Positions 1 to 9,400 of a stretch of DNA of 64,000 bases are shown here, piece by piece. The notes beneath the pieces were generated by a model. That model ran no database searches, had not been told where the DNA came from, and worked only from the letters and a program-made list of their open reading frames with translations. This DNA comes from Nocardia miyunensis NBRC 108239 (GTDB taxonomy: Bacteria; Actinomycetota; Actinomycetes; Mycobacteriales; Mycobacteriaceae), in assembly GCF_001613065.1 (NCBI RefSeq), contig NZ_BDBQ01000013.1, forward strand, positions 1 to 64,000, given 5' to 3'. The position numbers were made by a program, and so were the translations under genes. Each line of letters begins with the position of its first letter. Position 1 is the first letter of the stretch.

Positions 1-6
1 ACCATC

Positions 7-163
7 GTCCGTGCGTCCGTGCGTCCGTGCGTCCGTGCGTCCGTGCGTCCGTGCGTCCGTGCGTCCGTGCGTCCGTGCGTCCGTGCGTCCGTGCGTCCGT
101 GCGTCCGTGTGGCCGTGTGGCCGTGTGGCCGTGTGGCCGTGTGGCCGTGTGGCCGTGTGGCCG
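7..163. repeat. 8-bp tandem array with two sequence variants
   Basis: Twelve exact copies of GTCCGTGC run from 7 to 102. A hybrid unit follows at 103-110, then six copies of GGCCGTGT (111-158) and a partial copy to 163. The two variants differ at unit positions 2 and 8, so the second block looks like a homogenised mutant of the first. Three reading frames stay open through it because 8 is not a multiple of 3, giving Arg/Pro/Cys/Val-rich translations that I regard as artefacts. The left edge lies close to the window start, but the first six bases (accatc) are outside the array. Confidence 0.95.
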
Positions 164-876
164 AAGGGGCGAAGAGGTCGGGTGACGTGGGTAGAGGTCG
201 ATTTGCGCCTCCCGGGTGAATCGACCTCTGCCCAGGGCAGGGGTGGTGCGCGGGCAGGGGTGTGGTTCGCGAAAAGTGCTGTCCGGAATGGGGCCTCGGT
301 CCGGGGACGGCCGTTGCCGCGGGTGCTCCTGCGGAGTGAGGTGTCGGCTTGCTCGGACGGCGTCATCGGATGGTGGCGACGATGCCGCTGCTCGCTGGGT
401 GTCTCCGACGGCACTTTCGGGCAGCGGCCGGGTTCTGATCGGACGTGCCGAATGCCGCTGTCCGAGGCCGGATGTCAGGTACCGGCCGGTCTGTCCGGGT
501 TGGTGGTTCTGTCTGAAACATGTGCCGTTCTATCGGTGGCAACTATTCAGGCATTCCATATTCCGCGATCGAATGATGATGCCGGAAAGCTGTTTTGGCG
601 CATTCGCCGCGCACCGGTTGGTTTGTAAAGCTAGTTACCGAAAGGTAGCTGGTTTTTCCGCTTAATTGGGCGTGTCGCATATTCCGTGTCCCATTTTTCC
701 GACCTGTATGCGGGTCTATCAGGGGGTATGCGATATGGACCGGTGGGTATGAAACCTTTTCCGCCCATTGCGTATCCGCGACCGATATCGACCAGCTAAC
801 CTGTGTTCGCTGTTTGGTAAACGACCGCGACCGCGAGGAGCGTCCCCCGGGCCGTGGTCTCGGTGCGTTTGACGGG
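164..876. other. gene-poor region before the Hsp70-like gene
   Basis: No reading frame here resembles a protein I recognise. The open frames give Arg/Cys-rich translations typical of shadow frames in GC-rich DNA, and base composition falls towards AT after about 530. The only structure I see is the hairpin plus T-run at 629-657. A TAACCT box at 797-802 is a candidate -10 element for the downstream gene. Confidence 0.5.
629..657 (+). terminator. terminator-like hairpin with GAAA loop and T-run
   Basis: The left arm AGCTA(GTTA)CC pairs with the right arm GGTAGCT around a GAAA tetraloop, with GTTA bulged out. A five-T run (653-657) follows two bases later. It has the form of an intrinsic terminator on the plus strand, yet no coding sequence lies upstream. 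It may end a short non-coding transcript or be chance. Confidence 0.4.
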
Positions 877-3132
877 ATGGCAATGACTATTGGCTTCGGC
901 ATGAGCATCGGCACAGTGAACTCCGTGTGGGCGGCCACCGTCGGAGAAGGGGACCTTCCCCTCGTGCGGGTGCGTCGCACCGCCGTCACCTTCGACAGCG
1001 CCGGCGGCGCGCGAATCGGCGGCCTCCCTCGATTCGCGCCCGTGGTAACGGATTTCGCCGATCTCACCCGGGAGTTCGAGCCGGTGGTGGTGGGCGGGCG
1101 GATCTGGACCGCGGCCGATCTCGTTGCCGCCGTTGCCACCTGCCTGATCGGCGCCGCCGAATCCGACGGCGAACCGGTGATCGCCTATCCCGCTTGCTAT
1201 TCGGACTCGCGGGTGGCGGCACTGCGGCATGCCCTGGACTGGGCCGGGGCCAGCGGGACACTGCTGATGCCCGAACCGGTCGCGGCCGTCGAGTGGCTCG
1301 ACGCCGAATACGACGTCTCCGACAACGGTCTCACGCTCGTCTACGATCTCGGCGGCAACAGCCTCGACATCGCGGTCGTGCGCACCGAGGCAGACCGGGA
1401 GAAACGCGGTGTGCTGGGCAAGCCGGTGCGCTCCTACGAATACGGCGGGCGGCCGCTGGGAGCAACCCTGGCCCGCTATGCCCGGGCGTTGTCGCCCGGT
1501 GCGTCGTCGCCGGTCTCGAAGGTCATCCCGGCCGACGACACCACCCGATTGCGCACCTGGAACATCCGCAATTCCCTGCGCCTGGTGCGGCGTTGCGTCC
1601 GCGCGGCCGGGCTGACGATCGGCGATATCGACCGTATTCTGCTGGTCGGCGGCGCGGCGCGGCCGCTCGAGGTGGCGCAGGTGATCGCGGAACTTGGGCG
1701 TCCGGTGGTGATCTCGCCGGATCCTGCGCAAACCGTCGCGGCGGGAGCCGCGCTGGCTTCGTTCCGGATGGCCGACACCGGCGGCAATCTCGGCAGGTAC
1801 GCGCGCGGTGCGGCCGTATTGTCCAGTGCCGCGGTCGCTTCGGCGCTGGCCATGTCGGCGGCCACGATGCTGGGCGGCGGCCCGATCGGATCCGACGGTC
1901 CGGCACTGGAATTCGCGCCCGTGCTCGCCGGTCCCGCACCCGACCCGGCCCGCGACGTGCAGGTGATCGACGGAACCGATCCCGGTGTGGGATCGATGGG
2001 CTCGCCGGTGGTGGCCGATGCCGGGTTCTCGTTGCGGAACTACTCCAGGGGCCAGTCGTACGGCACTGTGACACAGTCTGTTTCGGTCTCGACGTTCGGC
2101 GATGTGCAACGTTCGCTCAGTGAACACGGCCCCGGTACGCACTGCGGCCCGCTGGATCGGCTTCAGCCGCAGACGTACGCCAACCCCGCGCAGTTCGTCA
2201 ACCCGTTGCCGTTCGCGTCCACGTCCGGTGCCGCGATCCCCGTCATCAGTCTGCCCCGTCCGCCTGTCCGCTCGGGAAACAGTGCCCCACAGCACAGTTC
2301 GGACCATGACACGCTGCCCGGAACCTGGGATCCGTCGGCCCGGGTAACGCCGCCCGCGATCTCGAAGACATCGCTGACGAATCCGGTTGCGACACAGCCG
2401 AATACCGGAACTCCGCACCCGGCTGCCGGGCCGCAGGCCGGAGCCGGTCTGCCCGGATCGAATTCGACAGCAGGAGAACAGAATTCGGCACCGGGGACGA
2501 GTGCGCATTCGGGAGCCACTGGAACGAGTGTGCGACCGGGGACCAATCCCGGAACGAATGCGCATCCCGGTTCCGGCACTCCCGGCACGGTCCACTCCGA
2601 CCCCGCGCCGAGTCCGGGCACCGGGACCTCTCCGGGAGACTCCACAGCGTCCGCGAACACCGATACCGGAGGCGCCCTGTCCCCGGGCGGCCACACGACA
2701 TCGAGTGGTCCCGCCGACGGCGGCCCGGCCCCGAGTTCGTCCTCCGCCGATGCGAGCGATTCCGCAAGCTCGCCGGGCTCGGGCAACGGGCTGCCGAGCT
2801 CCCCCGGAGGCGTTGCGTCCCAGAACATGCCGAATCACCTCGGCGGCGCAACCCCCAACTCCCCAGGTGGCGCGATGTCGAATGGCACCTCCAACTCGCT
2901 GGGTGGGGCGACGTCGCATAACTCCCTGGGCGGCGCCACGTCGAACGGCACGTCCAACTTCCTGGGTGGCGCGACCTCGCACAACTCCTTGGGCGGCGTG
3001 ACCTCGCACAGCACGTCCAACTCCGCAGGTGGCCATTCCTTCGGCGGTGGCTTACACGGCGGTTCCTTGGGCGGTGGCTCACATGGCGGTTCCCTGGGCG
3101 GCGGATCTCACGGCGGCGGCGGACACCACTGA
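877..3132 (+). CDS. Hsp70-like ATPase-domain protein with membrane segment and Gly/His-rich tail
   Basis: The N-terminal 310 residues have the Hsp70/actin ATPase fold signature: a phosphate-1 loop (IGTVNSVWAA), phosphate-2 loop DLGGNSLDIAVV near residue 155, and adenosine motif ILLVGGAARPLE near 255. The substrate-binding domain of DnaK is absent. Instead there is a hydrophobic, Ala-rich stretch near residues 310-335 (a probable single membrane segment), then about 420 residues of low-complexity Pro/Ser/Thr/Gly sequence. The tail ends in near-repeats of SLGGATS(H/N) and a Gly/His-rich finish. Such Hsp70-related membrane proteins occur in Nocardia and mycobacteria; the function is unknown. The frame is open back to a TTG at 814, but the family-like start is ATG 877 or ATG 883. 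I infer a cytoplasmic ATPase domain and an extracytoplasmic tail. Confidence 0.8.
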   Translation: MAMTIGFGMSIGTVNSVWAATVGEGDLPLVRVRRTAVTFDSAGGARIGGLPRFAPVVTDFADLTREFEPVVVGGRIWTAADLVAAVATCLIGAAESDGEPVIAYPACYSDSRVAALRHALDWAGASGTLLMPEPVAAVEWLDAEYDVSDNGLTLVYDLGGNSLDIAVVRTEADREKRGVLGKPVRSYEYGGRPLGATLARYARALSPGASSPVSKVIPADDTTRLRTWNIRNSLRLVRRCVRAAGLTIGDIDRILLVGGAARPLEVAQVIAELGRPVVISPDPAQTVAAGAALASFRMADTGGNLGRYARGAAVLSSAAVASALAMSAATMLGGGPIGSDGPALEFAPVLAGPAPDPARDVQVIDGTDPGVGSMGSPVVADAGFSLRNYSRGQSYGTVTQSVSVSTFGDVQRSLSEHGPGTHCGPLDRLQPQTYANPAQFVNPLPFASTSGAAIPVISLPRPPVRSGNSAPQHSSDHDTLPGTWDPSARVTPPAISKTSLTNPVATQPNTGTPHPAAGPQAGAGLPGSNSTAGEQNSAPGTSAHSGATGTSVRPGTNPGTNAHPGSGTPGTVHSDPAPSPGTGTSPGDSTASANTDTGGALSPGGHTTSSGPADGGPAPSSSSADASDSASSPGSGNGLPSSPGGVASQNMPNHLGGATPNSPGGAMSNGTSNSLGGATSHNSLGGATSNGTSNFLGGATSHNSLGGVTSHSTSNSAGGHSFGGGLHGGSLGGGSHGGSLGGGSHGGGGHH

Positions 3133-3369
3133 CGTCATCCGGGCCGCCGCAAAATTGAGGGGCGGCGGTCCTGACCTCACTCTCACCGCCCAGCCGCACC
3201 CCGTTCGCATCCCATTCGATGTCATGCCGAGACATCGAATGCGAGGCAATTCGGTGGTGCGGTGGGGTGGAGGATCGAATCCATGCCGGAGGTTCGCGCG
3301 GCCCGCAGTCGAGCGGTATTACGTCGGGGGTAATCGACGGAATGAACCGTTGCGGGCACGGTGTCGGGT

Positions 3370-3831
3370 ATGAACGATCCAGGGGCGAACACCACACGCG
3401 CCGTCGTCGAGGAATTGCTGCGGCGGATCGGTGCTGGCGATCCGGACGCCATCGCAGCACTGTATGCCCCGGTCACCGATTGGAAACTGAACTGGCCGGA
3501 GCATGAGCACGGACGCCCCGCGACCCCGTGGATCCGGCGCCGCGCCACCCGTGCGGACGCGGCCGAGCATTTTCGTGAGATCGCCCGTCACCATGTGCCG
3601 GAACAGGTCGGCACCGTGATCGAGCGCATCCTGGTCGACGGTGCGGATGCGGTGGTGCTGGGCGAGATCCGTCAGACCGCCCGGTACACGGGCCGCGCAT
3701 ATCGCTCCCGCTTCGCGCTGCACGTCACGATCGACGACGGCCTCATCGTCCGCTATCACGTCTACGAGGACAGCCTTGCGGTTGCCCGAGCATTCGACGC
3801 ACAAGACTCCGAACCGGGTCACGTGGTGTGA
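3370..3831 (+). CDS. SnoaL/NTF2-like protein
   Basis: A 153-residue protein with the cone-like SnoaL/NTF2 pattern: an N-terminal helix (VVEELLRRIGAGDPDAIAAL), a YAP turn and Trp-containing strand, then strands ending in FALHVTIDDGLIVRYHVYED. Members include polyketide cyclases, ketosteroid isomerase relatives and many uncharacterised proteins, so the reaction cannot be named. An alternative GTG lies three codons upstream at 3361. It stands alone, 237 bases after the Hsp70-like gene and co-directional with it. Confidence 0.75.
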   Translation: MNDPGANTTRAVVEELLRRIGAGDPDAIAALYAPVTDWKLNWPEHEHGRPATPWIRRRATRADAAEHFREIARHHVPEQVGTVIERILVDGADAVVLGEIRQTARYTGRAYRSRFALHVTIDDGLIVRYHVYEDSLAVARAFDAQDSEPGHVV

Positions 3832-4438
3832 CCGTGGGCCGGCCGCCGGTCGTGCTGATCCGCGAACCGCATCGGTGTTCGGATCTGTTGCTCGACAGGG
3901 AGAACCGGCGTCGAAACAGCCGGATCGAGCCGACCCTGTCGGTAGGCGGTTGATGCGTTCTAATGAGGGAATGTCGATCTTCGCGCGCCCGGTGCCGTCG
4001 GTATCGCAGCCGCCAATCGACCCGGGGTGTATCTGGGGAAACGTTCCACGCGTTGGCATGTCGCGGTGTATCGGTGGTCGCGCGGGCGGATCGGCAGCCG
4101 GATGCTCGGCTATCCGAATGCCCGTATGCCGATAGAGATGGACTGACCGGGCCATCGGGGGCTGCGGCGTAATTCGTCTGCCGGGCGGCGCTGATCTCGC
4201 TACTTCGTCATCGACGCGGCCACGGCTCGACGACGGCATCTTTCCAGCGGCCGTGCTGCGGCTTCGCCGGTGGTCCGGATGCATAGCGGAGGCCCGAGTC
4301 GAGCGTGTGCATGCACCAGGGCCGGTCGTGGATCTCATGTGGGAGAGGCGCGGATCGGTCGCACAACTCGTGGATCATTTGTGCGGCAAGGGGATCGGAT
4401 CACGGGCGGCGGCGGAATCGCGGGCGCACACTGGAGTG
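3832..4438. other. gene-free stretch
   Basis: No convincing coding frame, RNA gene or repeat is visible. The frame of the following AIM24-family gene stays open to 4253, but its translation upstream of 4439 has no family character and is rich in Arg/Gly/Ala. Confidence 0.4.
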
Positions 4439-5140
4439 ATGGAGCCCAGGATCATCGGAAGTGTGATGCCGGTGCTCGAGGTGTCGCTCGAGCCGGGGGA
4501 GAGTCTGGTTGCCGAATCGGGGCAGCTGTCGTGGATGACCGAGTCGATCCGGCTGCACACCTCGACGCGGGTGGGGTCGGGCGGGGTGTTCCGGGCGGTG
4601 AAGCGGGCCTTGGCCGGGGCCGGGTTGTTCATGACCGAGTACTCGGCGGCGCGTCAGCCGGGGACGGTGGCGTTCGCCGCGAAACTACCGGGGCAGATCG
4701 TGCCGGTGCCGGTGGAGCCGGGGCGGGAGTACCTTCTGCATCGGCACGGGTTTCTCTGTGCCACAGGCGATGTCCGCGTTTCGCTGAGTTTTCAGCGTCG
4801 GCTCGGCGCGGGGATCTTCGGCGGTACGGGGTTCACGCTGCAACGGGTGAGTGGTTCGGGCCGGATGTGGGCCGAGTTGTCCGGTGAGGTGATCCGATAC
4901 GATCTTGCCCCGGGGGAGCGGTTGCGGGTACATCCCGGACATGTCGGAATGTTCGACGCCACGGTCGGTTTCGACATCACCATCCTGCGCGGCATCCGGA
5001 ACATCCTGTTCGGCGGGGACGGTCTGTTCCTCGCCGCACTCACCGGACCGGGCCGAGTGTGGTTGCAGTCGTTGACCGTTGCCAATCTCGCGCATGCGAT
5101 CACCCCCTATCTGCCGCTGCCCGAATCGGAGGATCGGTAG
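4439..5140 (+). CDS. AIM24/TIGR00266-family protein
   Basis: At 233 residues the protein matches the single-domain AIM24 (DUF124) family, a beta-roll fold shared with mitochondrial AIM24 and widespread in actinomycetes. The typical opening is present (EVSLEPGESLVAESGQLSWM), followed by the TR(V)GSGGVFRAVKRALAG segment, a basic amphipathic stretch, and the late GEVIRYDLAPGERLRVHPGHV and FGGDGLFLAALTGPGRVWLQS blocks. The biochemical role of bacterial members is not established. I chose ATG 4439 because family similarity begins directly after it; the frame is open further upstream. Confidence 0.85.
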   Translation: MEPRIIGSVMPVLEVSLEPGESLVAESGQLSWMTESIRLHTSTRVGSGGVFRAVKRALAGAGLFMTEYSAARQPGTVAFAAKLPGQIVPVPVEPGREYLLHRHGFLCATGDVRVSLSFQRRLGAGIFGGTGFTLQRVSGSGRMWAELSGEVIRYDLAPGERLRVHPGHVGMFDATVGFDITILRGIRNILFGGDGLFLAALTGPGRVWLQSLTVANLAHAITPYLPLPESEDR

Positions 5141-5189
5141 TAGACCACCCAGGCGATGAAAGTGCATCTGTGCGATCGGCAAGAATGAG

Positions 5190-5990
5190 GTGGTGGACGA
5201 CACTGCTGACAGACCTCGACTGATAGCTCTGGATGTAGACGGAACTCTGCTGCGCACCGGCCAGTCGATCACCCCGCGCGTGCGCGACGCGGTGCGGGCG
5301 GCGGCCGACGCGGGCGCGCACGTGGTCGTGGCGACCGGACGAACCCTCCTGGCGACCCGGATGGTGGTACAGGATCTGGGCATCGGCGAGGGATGGACGA
5401 TCTGCTCGAACGGTGCTGTGCAGGCGAATATTTCGACGTGGCAACCGCGGGATGTGCACACCTTCGATCCGGAGCCGTCCGTCGGGGTCCTACGCGAACT
5501 GTTCCCCGATATGGTCCTGTCGGTGGAGAAGGTCGGCGTCGGCACCTGGGCCACCGGCTACTACCCCGGCAGCTTCCGCCTCGGCGAATTCCGTTTCGTC
5601 GAGGACGTCGATCTGAGCCTGGAACCGACCACGCGCCTGAACGGCTGGTGGCCCGGCGGTTCACTCGCCGACATGGTCGCCGTGATGGGCGAGCGCGAAC
5701 TCCCCGGCGCGGGCTGGGTGCACGGTGAGGACGAGCCCTGGCTCGTCGCCTCCCGTCACGGTGTGTCCAAGGGGTGGGCACTCGAACGACTGCGCCTCGA
5801 ACTGGACATCCCGGCGAAGGCCACCCTGGCCATCGGCGACGGCTACAACGACTGCGAAATGCTTTCCTGGGCAGGGCATTCCGTGGCAATGGGCAATGCC
5901 GTCGACGCCGCCCGGGACGCCGCGGACGAGGTCACCGTGACGGTCGCCGAGGACGGTGTCGCCGCCGTGCTCGAGCGCTGGTTCCGCTGA
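5190..5990 (+). CDS. HAD-superfamily hydrolase, Cof-like
   Basis: A 266-residue Cof/IIB-type HAD phosphatase. Motif I DVDGTLL (residues 14-20) carries the nucleophile Asp and acid/base Asp. A SNGA motif II lies near residue 72, Lys of SKGWAL near 195, and motif IV GDGYNDCEML near 216. The cap between motifs II and III is of the C2 type. Substrates in this family are sugar phosphates, nucleotides or FMN, and sequence alone does not discriminate. The start is one of two adjacent GTG codons (5190 or 5193). The gene is co-directional with the AIM24-family gene 49 bases upstream and converges on the sulfate operon. Confidence 0.85.
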   Translation: MVDDTADRPRLIALDVDGTLLRTGQSITPRVRDAVRAAADAGAHVVVATGRTLLATRMVVQDLGIGEGWTICSNGAVQANISTWQPRDVHTFDPEPSVGVLRELFPDMVLSVEKVGVGTWATGYYPGSFRLGEFRFVEDVDLSLEPTTRLNGWWPGGSLADMVAVMGERELPGAGWVHGEDEPWLVASRHGVSKGWALERLRLELDIPAKATLAIGDGYNDCEMLSWAGHSVAMGNAVDAARDAADEVTVTVAEDGVAAVLERWFR

Positions 5991-6207
5991 CCGGTCAGCG
6001 AACCAGCGGGCTGATGGTCGAGGCCTTCGCGGGTCGGCTACCCGAGATCGAAGGGACCGCAGATGACTGAAAACTGATGCGGCGCAAGGTGCCTGCACAA
6101 CCGCGGTATCGCGCGTGACGTGCTGGATCCGCACCCCGGCCGCTATCCGGTGAGGATGCGCATGCGCGCCAGTGCGGATGACTACGCCCGCGTCCTGATA
6201 CGCCGAA

Positions 6208-7140
6208 TTACGCGACGGCGATGTCGGTATCGCGCCGCGCCCGGATTTCGCGCACCGCGGTCGCGTACCGCCGCGTCACGACCTCCGCGACGAGCCCGTG
6301 ACTCCCCAGCGGGTCGGCGTGGATGACGTGCGGTGCGGCCGCGCCGAGGCGATCGGTGAGCAGGCCGGGGGCCAGGAACCACGGCGCGACGACGACCCGG
6401 GTGCATCCCTGCGCACGCAACGTCGAGATCGCCTGGGGGAGAGATGGTTCGGTGGTCGCGAAGCACACTTCGGCGCGCCAGGCGGTGTCGGCGGTGAGCA
6501 GTCGGCCCAGGGCGCGGGTGCGGCGGTTGGCCTCGGCGGACGAGGAGCCGACCGCCGCGACGGCGACACCCAGCGTGTCGTCGGTGCGATCGGCATCGGT
6601 CGCCAGCACACGCTCACGCAGCGCGGTGATCAGCAGCGGATCGGGCCCGAGCACATCGGCCTGAACCAGGCGCAGCCGCGGATGGCGTGAACGGGCGGCC
6701 GCGAGCAGACCGGGCAGATCGACCCGCGCGTGGAATGCGCTGCCCAGCAGTAGCGGTACCACGATCACATCCCGATGCCCCTGTGCGGCAACGGCATCGA
6801 TGACCTGCTCGACCGACGGCGTACTCAGGTCCAGGAATGCCAGCCGCACGTCCAGTCCCGGATTCCGGTGTGCCACACCGGAAACCACCGCGGCCATCGT
6901 TGCCGCAGACCGCGGATCGCGACTGCCGTGGGCGACCGCGATCAGCGCCGGAGCACCGGGTGAATCCGCACGGCCCCGCGCCACGAGATCGCTGTCCCGT
7001 GCCGCCGGTACCGCATCGGCGAAATCGACCGGTACGCCGGGTGATTCGGATACGGCGCGCACCGGTCCTGCTCCGGCCCGGAGCCCGACGCTGTCGGCCC
7101 GCACCATGAGCGGACCGCTGACACTGCCGTTGTACGACAT
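6208..7140 (-). CDS. sirohydrochlorin chelatase-like protein (CbiX/SirB family)
   Basis: A 310-residue protein with two tandem CbiX-like domains. The first opens with AHGSRDPRSAATMAAVV and later has PLLLGSAFHARVDLP, each with a candidate metal-binding His. The second half repeats the fold in degenerate form. As the last gene of the nirA-cysH-cysD-cysN operon its likely job is Fe insertion into sirohydrochlorin to make siroheme for NirA, parallel to the che1 position beside cysH in M. tuberculosis. The ATG at 7140 overlaps the cysN stop by one base (TGATG), indicating translational coupling. About 60 N-terminal residues precede the domain and look disordered. Confidence 0.85.
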   Translation of the reverse strand: MSYNGSVSGPLMVRADSVGLRAGAGPVRAVSESPGVPVDFADAVPAARDSDLVARGRADSPGAPALIAVAHGSRDPRSAATMAAVVSGVAHRNPGLDVRLAFLDLSTPSVEQVIDAVAAQGHRDVIVVPLLLGSAFHARVDLPGLLAAARSRHPRLRLVQADVLGPDPLLITALRERVLATDADRTDDTLGVAVAAVGSSSAEANRRTRALGRLLTADTAWRAEVCFATTEPSLPQAISTLRAQGCTRVVVAPWFLAPGLLTDRLGAAAPHVIHADPLGSHGLVAEVVTRRYATAVREIRARRDTDIAVA

Positions 7141-8435
7141 CAGCCTTCGGTGCCGACCTCGACCGCGGTCAGCACATCGCCGACCAGGCCCGCGGCCAGG
7201 GTGTTGCCCCCGGCCGGGTCGATGAGCAGGAAGCTGCCGGTGTGCCGGTTGACCCGGTAGTCGTCGGCCACGATCGGGTCCGCGACGCGCAGCGAGACAC
7301 GACCGATGTCGTTGAGCGCCAACGACTCCGCCTCGGTGTCCGCGGCCAGATGCTGTTCGTCGAAACGCTCGAGCAGTGCGCCCACGACCGCCTGGGTGGT
7401 GCGGGTGCCGTGCTTGAGCAGCAGTCGCGCGCCCGCGCGTAACGGCTTGTCGCCGAGCCAGCACACGGTGGCGTCGAAGGTGTCGATGGGTTCGGGGGCG
7501 TCGGTCGCCGACGCGATGACGTCTCCGCGCGAGACGTCCACGTCGTCGGCGAGGATCAGCGTGACGCTGAGGCCGGGCTGCGCCGACTCGAGTTCACCGT
7601 CCGCGGTGTCGATCCGCTCGACGGTGGTGCGAGTTCCCGACGGAAGCACCACGACCTCGTCTCCGGGACGCACCACACCGGCGGAGATCTGCCCGGCATA
7701 GCCGCGGTAGTCCGGATACTCCGGGGTGCGCGGCCGGATGACGTACTGCACCGGGAAACGCAGCCCGACCTGGTGCCGCCCGTGCACATCCGCGTCGACC
7801 GGAACCGACTCGAGATGTTCGATCAGCGAGGGACCGTCGTAATAGGGGGTGTTCTCCGAGCGCGATGCGATGTTGTCACCGTGCAGCGCCGAGACCGGGA
7901 TCTCGGTGACGTCCTCCCGTGCCCAGCCCAATTTCATTGTCAGCTGGGTGAATTCTTCGACGATCTTCTCGAACACGCCCGCCGCGTCGTCCACCAGGTC
8001 GATCTTGTTCACGGCCAGAACGAGTTTGGGCACACCCAGCAGCGCCATCACCGCGGCGTGCCGTCGGGTCTGCTCGATGACGCCCTTGCGCGCGTCCACC
8101 AGCAGGATGACCAACTGCGCGGTGGACGCGCCGGACACCGTGTTGCGGGTGTACTGCACGTGCCCGGGGGTGTCGGCGAGTACGAAAGACCGCTGGGGCG
8201 TGGCGAAGTAGCGGTACGCCACGTCGATCGTGATGCCCTGTTCACGTTCCGCGCGCAGGCCGTCGACCAGCAGCGACAGATCCGGGGTGGACAGACCACG
8301 GTCGACCGAGGCCCGTGTGACGGCGTCGATCTGGTCCGCCAGAACGGATTTCGTGTCGTACAGCAGACGTCCGACCAGAGTGGACTTACCGTCGTCGACA
8401 CTGCCGGCGGTGGCGAGTCGTAATAGGTCGGACAT
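7140..8435 (-). CDS. cysN: sulfate adenylyltransferase subunit 1 (GTPase)
   Basis: At 431 residues this is the EF-Tu-like GTPase subunit of ATP sulfurylase, which drives adenosine-5'-phosphosulfate (APS) synthesis with CysD. Visible motifs are the P-loop SVDDGKSTLVGRLL near residue 12, switch-II DTPGHVQYTRN and NKIDLVDD, then two beta-barrel domains. The C-terminal APS kinase (CysC) domain fused in some mycobacterial CysN proteins is absent. That fits a pathway going straight from APS to sulfite via the APS-reductase-type CysH encoded here. The start overlaps the cysD stop by one base. Confidence 0.95.
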   Translation of the reverse strand: MSDLLRLATAGSVDDGKSTLVGRLLYDTKSVLADQIDAVTRASVDRGLSTPDLSLLVDGLRAEREQGITIDVAYRYFATPQRSFVLADTPGHVQYTRNTVSGASTAQLVILLVDARKGVIEQTRRHAAVMALLGVPKLVLAVNKIDLVDDAAGVFEKIVEEFTQLTMKLGWAREDVTEIPVSALHGDNIASRSENTPYYDGPSLIEHLESVPVDADVHGRHQVGLRFPVQYVIRPRTPEYPDYRGYAGQISAGVVRPGDEVVVLPSGTRTTVERIDTADGELESAQPGLSVTLILADDVDVSRGDVIASATDAPEPIDTFDATVCWLGDKPLRAGARLLLKHGTRTTQAVVGALLERFDEQHLAADTEAESLALNDIGRVSLRVADPIVADDYRVNRHTGSFLLIDPAGGNTLAAGLVGDVLTAVEVGTEG

Positions 8436-9400
8436 CAGAAATAACCCTCTCGCTTACGGTCTTCCATCGCGGCCTCGGAGACGCGGTCGTCCCCGCGCGT
8501 CGCGCCGCGCTCGGTCAGCCGCGACGCGGCCACCTCGGCGAGGATCGCCTCGTTGTCGGCGGCGTCGGAAATGATTGCGCCGGTGGTGGATCCGTCGCCG
8601 ACGGTGCGATACCGCACCGACTTGGTGACCAGCTCCTCGCCCTCGCGCGGACCGCCCCAGCTGCCCGGGGTCATCCACATGCCGTCGCGCTGGTAGACCG
8701 GGCGCTGATGGGCGTAGTAGATGGTCGCCAGCTCGACGTCCTCGCGGGCGATGTACCGCCAGATGTCCAGCTCGGTCCAGTTGCTCAGCGGGAACACCCG
8801 CACGTGCTCGCCGGGCGCGTGCCGCCCGTTGTACAGGTTCCACAGTTCGGGCCGCTGCCGCTTGGGATCCCAGCGTCCGAACGCGTCACGCAGCGAGAAG
8901 ATCCGCTCCTTGGCGCGCGAGCGCTCCTCGTCGCGCCGACCGCCGCCGAACACCGCGTCGAACCGATTGTCGGTGATCGAATCCAGCAGCGGCACGGTCT
9001 GCAGCGGATTGCGGATACCGTCGGGGCGCTCGGTCAGCCGCCCGTCGGCGAGATACTCCTCGACGCTGGCCACATGCAGCCGCAGCCCGTACTTCTCCAC
9101 CACATGATCGCGGAAGGCCAGCACCTCGGGCAGATTGTGCCCGGTATCCACATGCAGCAGCGCGAACGGCAGCGGCGCGGGCCAGAAAGCCTTGAGCGCC
9201 AGGTGCAGCAGCACCGTCGAGTCCTTGCCGCCGGAGAACAGGATCACCGGCCGCTCGAACTCCCCCGCCACCTCGCGGAAGATGTGAATGGCCTCGGACT
9301 CCAGCGCGGCCAGGGTGTCGAACCGCGCGGCGGGGGTTCGCAGGGCACGGTCGATGGCGGCGGCGTCGGTGAGCTGGGTATCGGTCGCGGTAGGAGTCAT
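8435..9400 (-). CDS. cysD: sulfate adenylyltransferase subunit 2
   Basis: A 321-residue PP-loop ATP pyrophosphatase subunit of ATP sulfurylase. The signature SGGKDSTVLLHLA lies near residue 54, with conserved blocks LLHVDTGHNLPEV, FGGGRRDEERSRAKER, RVFPLSNWTELDIW and the C-terminal RKREGYF. It binds ATP and sulfate and works with CysN. The open frame runs on upstream through cysH, but ATG 9400 gives the normal family length and overlaps the cysH stop by four bases (ATGA). Confidence 0.97.
   Translation of the reverse strand: MTPTATDTQLTDAAAIDRALRTPAARFDTLAALESEAIHIFREVAGEFERPVILFSGGKDSTVLLHLALKAFWPAPLPFALLHVDTGHNLPEVLAFRDHVVEKYGLRLHVASVEEYLADGRLTERPDGIRNPLQTVPLLDSITDNRFDAVFGGGRRDEERSRAKERIFSLRDAFGRWDPKRQRPELWNLYNGRHAPGEHVRVFPLSNWTELDIWRYIAREDVELATIYYAHQRPVYQRDGMWMTPGSWGGPREGEELVTKSVRYRTVGDGSTTGAIISDAADNEAILAEVAASRLTERGATRGDDRVSEAAMEDRKREGYF

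Noticed and set aside
11..628. Arg/Pro/Cys-rich open frames through the octamer array
   Set aside because: They exist only because an 8-base repeat without stops keeps several frames open; downstream translation has no protein-like features.
543..3036. Long minus-strand frames opposite the Hsp70-like gene
   Set aside because: Arg/Gly-rich shadow translations of a well-supported plus-strand gene.
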